Positions 62,673 through 64,000 of a stretch of 64,000 bases of DNA are shown one piece after another. A model generated the notes under the pieces. It had not been told where the DNA came from and made no database searches. It was given only the letters and a program-made list of their open reading frames with translations. How positions within the stretch are numbered: the first letter of the stretch is position 1; each line of letters opens with the position of its first letter. Position numbers and translations under genes: made by a program. The stretch comes from Streptomyces sp. PTY087I2 (GTDB lineage Bacteria; Actinomycetota; Actinomycetes; Streptomycetales; Streptomycetaceae), in assembly GCF_001687325.1 (NCBI RefSeq), contig NZ_LZRD01000015.1, forward strand, positions 1 to 64,000, in the 5' to 3' direction.

Positions 62673-63815
62673 GTGGCCACGGACTACTACGCCGTACTCG
62701 GCGTGCGCCGCGACGCATCTCAGGACGAGATCAAGAAGGCATTCCGTCGGCTCGCCCGCGAGCTGCACCCGGATGTCAACCCGGACCCGAAGACCCAGGA
62801 GCGGTTCAAGGAGATCAACGCCGCTTACGAGGTGCTCTCGGACCCGCAGAAGAAGCAGGTCTACGACCTCGGCGGCGACCCGCTCTCCGCGAACGGCGGG
62901 GGCGGCGGCGGTGCGGGCGGTTTCGGAGCCGGCGGCTTCGGCAACTTCTCCGACATCATGGACGCCTTCTTCGGCAACGCCGCGCAGCGCGGGCCCCGTT
63001 CGCGGACCCGGCGCGGCCAGGACGCCATGATCCGCCTGGAGATCGACCTCAACGAGGCGGCCTTCGGCACCACCAAGGACATCCAGGTCGACACGGCCGT
63101 CGTCTGCACCACGTGCAGCGGCGAGGGCGCGGCCCCCGGCACCTCCGCCCAGACCTGTGACATGTGCCGCGGACGCGGCGAGGTCTCGCAGGTCACCCGG
63201 TCCTTCCTGGGCCAGGTCATGACCTCGCGCCCCTGCCCGCAGTGCCAGGGCTTCGGCACGGTCGTGCCCACCCCGTGCCCGGAGTGCGCCGGCGACGGCC
63301 GCATCCGCTCGCGGCGCACGCTCACGGTCAAGATCCCCGCGGGCGTCGACAACGGCACCCGGATCCAGCTCGCCGGAGAGGGCGAGGTCGGCCCCGGCGG
63401 CGGCCCGCCCGGCGACCTGTACGTGGAGATCCACGAGCTGCCGCACTCCGTCTTCCAGCGGCGCGGCGACGATCTGCACTGCACGGTCACCATCCCCATG
63501 ACGGCCGCGGCCCTCGGCACCAAGTGCCCGCTGGAGACGCTGGACGGCCTGGAGGAGATCGACATCCGGCCCGGCACCCAGTCCGGCCAGTCCGTCCCGC
63601 TGCACGGACGCGGGATCACGCATCTGCGCGGCGGTGGCCGGGGCGACCTGATCGTGCACGTCGAGGTGATCACCCCGTCCAAGCTCGACCCCGAGCAGGA
63701 GCGGCTGCTGCGGGAGCTGGCCAAGCTGCGCGGCGAGGAACGGCCCCTGGGTCAATTCCAGCCAGGTCAGCAGGGCCTCTTCTCCCGTCTGAAGGACGCG
63801 TTCAACGGCCGCTGA
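62673..63815 (+). CDS. dnaJ: Chaperone DnaJ
   Basis: 380 residues: J domain with HPD (about residues 32-34), a Gly/Phe-rich linker, four CxxCxGxG-type repeats (CTTCSGEG, CDMCRGRG, CPQCQGFG, CPECAGDG) and the peptide-binding C-terminus. This is the full type I DnaJ. Start GTG 62673 is directly after the hrcA TAA, so the pair is co-translated and under CIRCE control. It is probably the DnaJ paralogue outside the dnaK operon, as dnaK and grpE are absent here. A 16-bp terminator hairpin follows. Confidence 0.97.
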   Translation: MATDYYAVLGVRRDASQDEIKKAFRRLARELHPDVNPDPKTQERFKEINAAYEVLSDPQKKQVYDLGGDPLSANGGGGGGAGGFGAGGFGNFSDIMDAFFGNAAQRGPRSRTRRGQDAMIRLEIDLNEAAFGTTKDIQVDTAVVCTTCSGEGAAPGTSAQTCDMCRGRGEVSQVTRSFLGQVMTSRPCPQCQGFGTVVPTPCPECAGDGRIRSRRTLTVKIPAGVDNGTRIQLAGEGEVGPGGGPPGDLYVEIHELPHSVFQRRGDDLHCTVTIPMTAAALGTKCPLETLDGLEEIDIRPGTQSGQSVPLHGRGITHLRGGGRGDLIVHVEVITPSKLDPEQERLLRELAKLRGEERPLGQFQPGQQGLFSRLKDAFNGR

Positions 63816-63833
63816 ACCGCTTTTGGCCTTTCA

Positions 63834-63872
63834 CCGCACCGCCCGCCGGTTCTCCACCGGCGGGCGGTGCGG
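63834..63872 (+). terminator. Terminator after dnaJ
   Basis: Perfect 16-bp arms (63834-63849 and 63857-63872) around TTCTCCA. Confidence 0.85.
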
Positions 63873-63947
63873 CGTTCGGCGGGAGAACCGGTCAGGCCGT
63901 CGGCTGGCTGATTCGGCCCCGTGCACGGGACGTGGCACGATGCGCTC

Positions 63948-64000
63948 ATGTCCTCCGAGTTGACCGATCTCTGCCGGTATCCGATCGTGCAGGCCCCCAT
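63948..64000 (+). CDS. Nitronate monooxygenase-like protein, 5' end only
   Basis: ATG 63948 opens MSSELTDLCRYPIVQAP, which runs off the edge. The YPIVQAP start is typical of FMN-dependent nitronate monooxygenases (old name 2-nitropropane dioxygenase), where the first strand of the TIM barrel reads PIVQAPM. Only 17 codons are visible, so the assignment is tentative. Confidence 0.6.
   Translation, partial: MSSELTDLCRYPIVQAP

Overview
The window is high-GC actinobacterial chromosome, almost certainly Streptomyces. Third codon positions are strongly G/C, GTG starts and leaderless starts are common, and the gene order rne / rplU-rpmA-obg / proB-proA / nadD / rsfS / leuS / comEA-comEC / holA / rpsT / lepA / hemW / hrcA-dnaJ is the core-chromosome order I know from streptomycetes. 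Nothing looks like a prophage, plasmid or large genomic island.

Layout, left to right. (1) 1-3143 is most of RNase E/G, with its N-terminus outside the window. (2) 3347-10667 is a sugar-nucleotide and glycosyltransferase cluster: PLP aminotransferase, Gfo/Idh/MocA oxidoreductase, GT4, GT2 and UDP-sugar 6-dehydrogenase in one overlapping run, with a hexapeptide acetyltransferase facing it. The four enzyme types match those needed for a UDP-2,3-diacetamido-uronic acid. (3) 10915-13103 holds L21, L27 and Obg. (4) 13415-21602 is a wall teichoic acid set: a fused CDP-ribitol synthase, two CDP-polyol phosphotransferases and a GT2 related to the one in (2). (5) 21799-24960 is proB, a small orphan and proA; a short palindromic MITE-like element sits on the proA stop codon. 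(6) 25253-28779 holds two membrane proteins that share an N-terminal motif, an M48 protease and two tiny membrane proteins. (7) 28818-32486 is nadD, an LCP/LytR_C-like envelope protein, rsfS and a histidine phosphatase that can only start at CTG. (8) 32636-33516 has two identical tRNA-Ala(GGC) genes around two small zinc-ribbon proteins. (9) 33568-36764 (minus strand) is a NuoF-like/ferredoxin fusion with a bis-heme ferric-reductase-like membrane protein.

(10) 37090-40117 is leuS behind a leucine-codon leader peptide and an intrinsic terminator. (11) 40268-49028 contains a membrane protein, DegV, ComEA, ComEC, a PPOX protein, a YceI protein and DNA polymerase III delta. (12) 49029-49604 is a repeat-rich intergenic stretch before the convergent rpsT. 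(13) 50100-58473 has lepA, an acyl-CoA synthetase, an MFS exporter, a DedA-like protein and a SpoIIE-type phosphatase. (14) 58578-63815 has hemW, a DUF3097 protein, an MBL-fold hydrolase and the heat-shock pair hrcA-dnaJ under a perfect CIRCE operator. The first codons of a nitronate monooxygenase-like gene run off the right edge.

Functionally, the window mixes housekeeping translation, RNA decay and proline/NAD synthesis with a concentration of cell-envelope functions (groups 2, 4, 6 and the LCP-like protein). I infer that these envelope groups cooperate in making and attaching anionic cell-wall glycopolymers. Everything here was read by eye; no similarity search was run.
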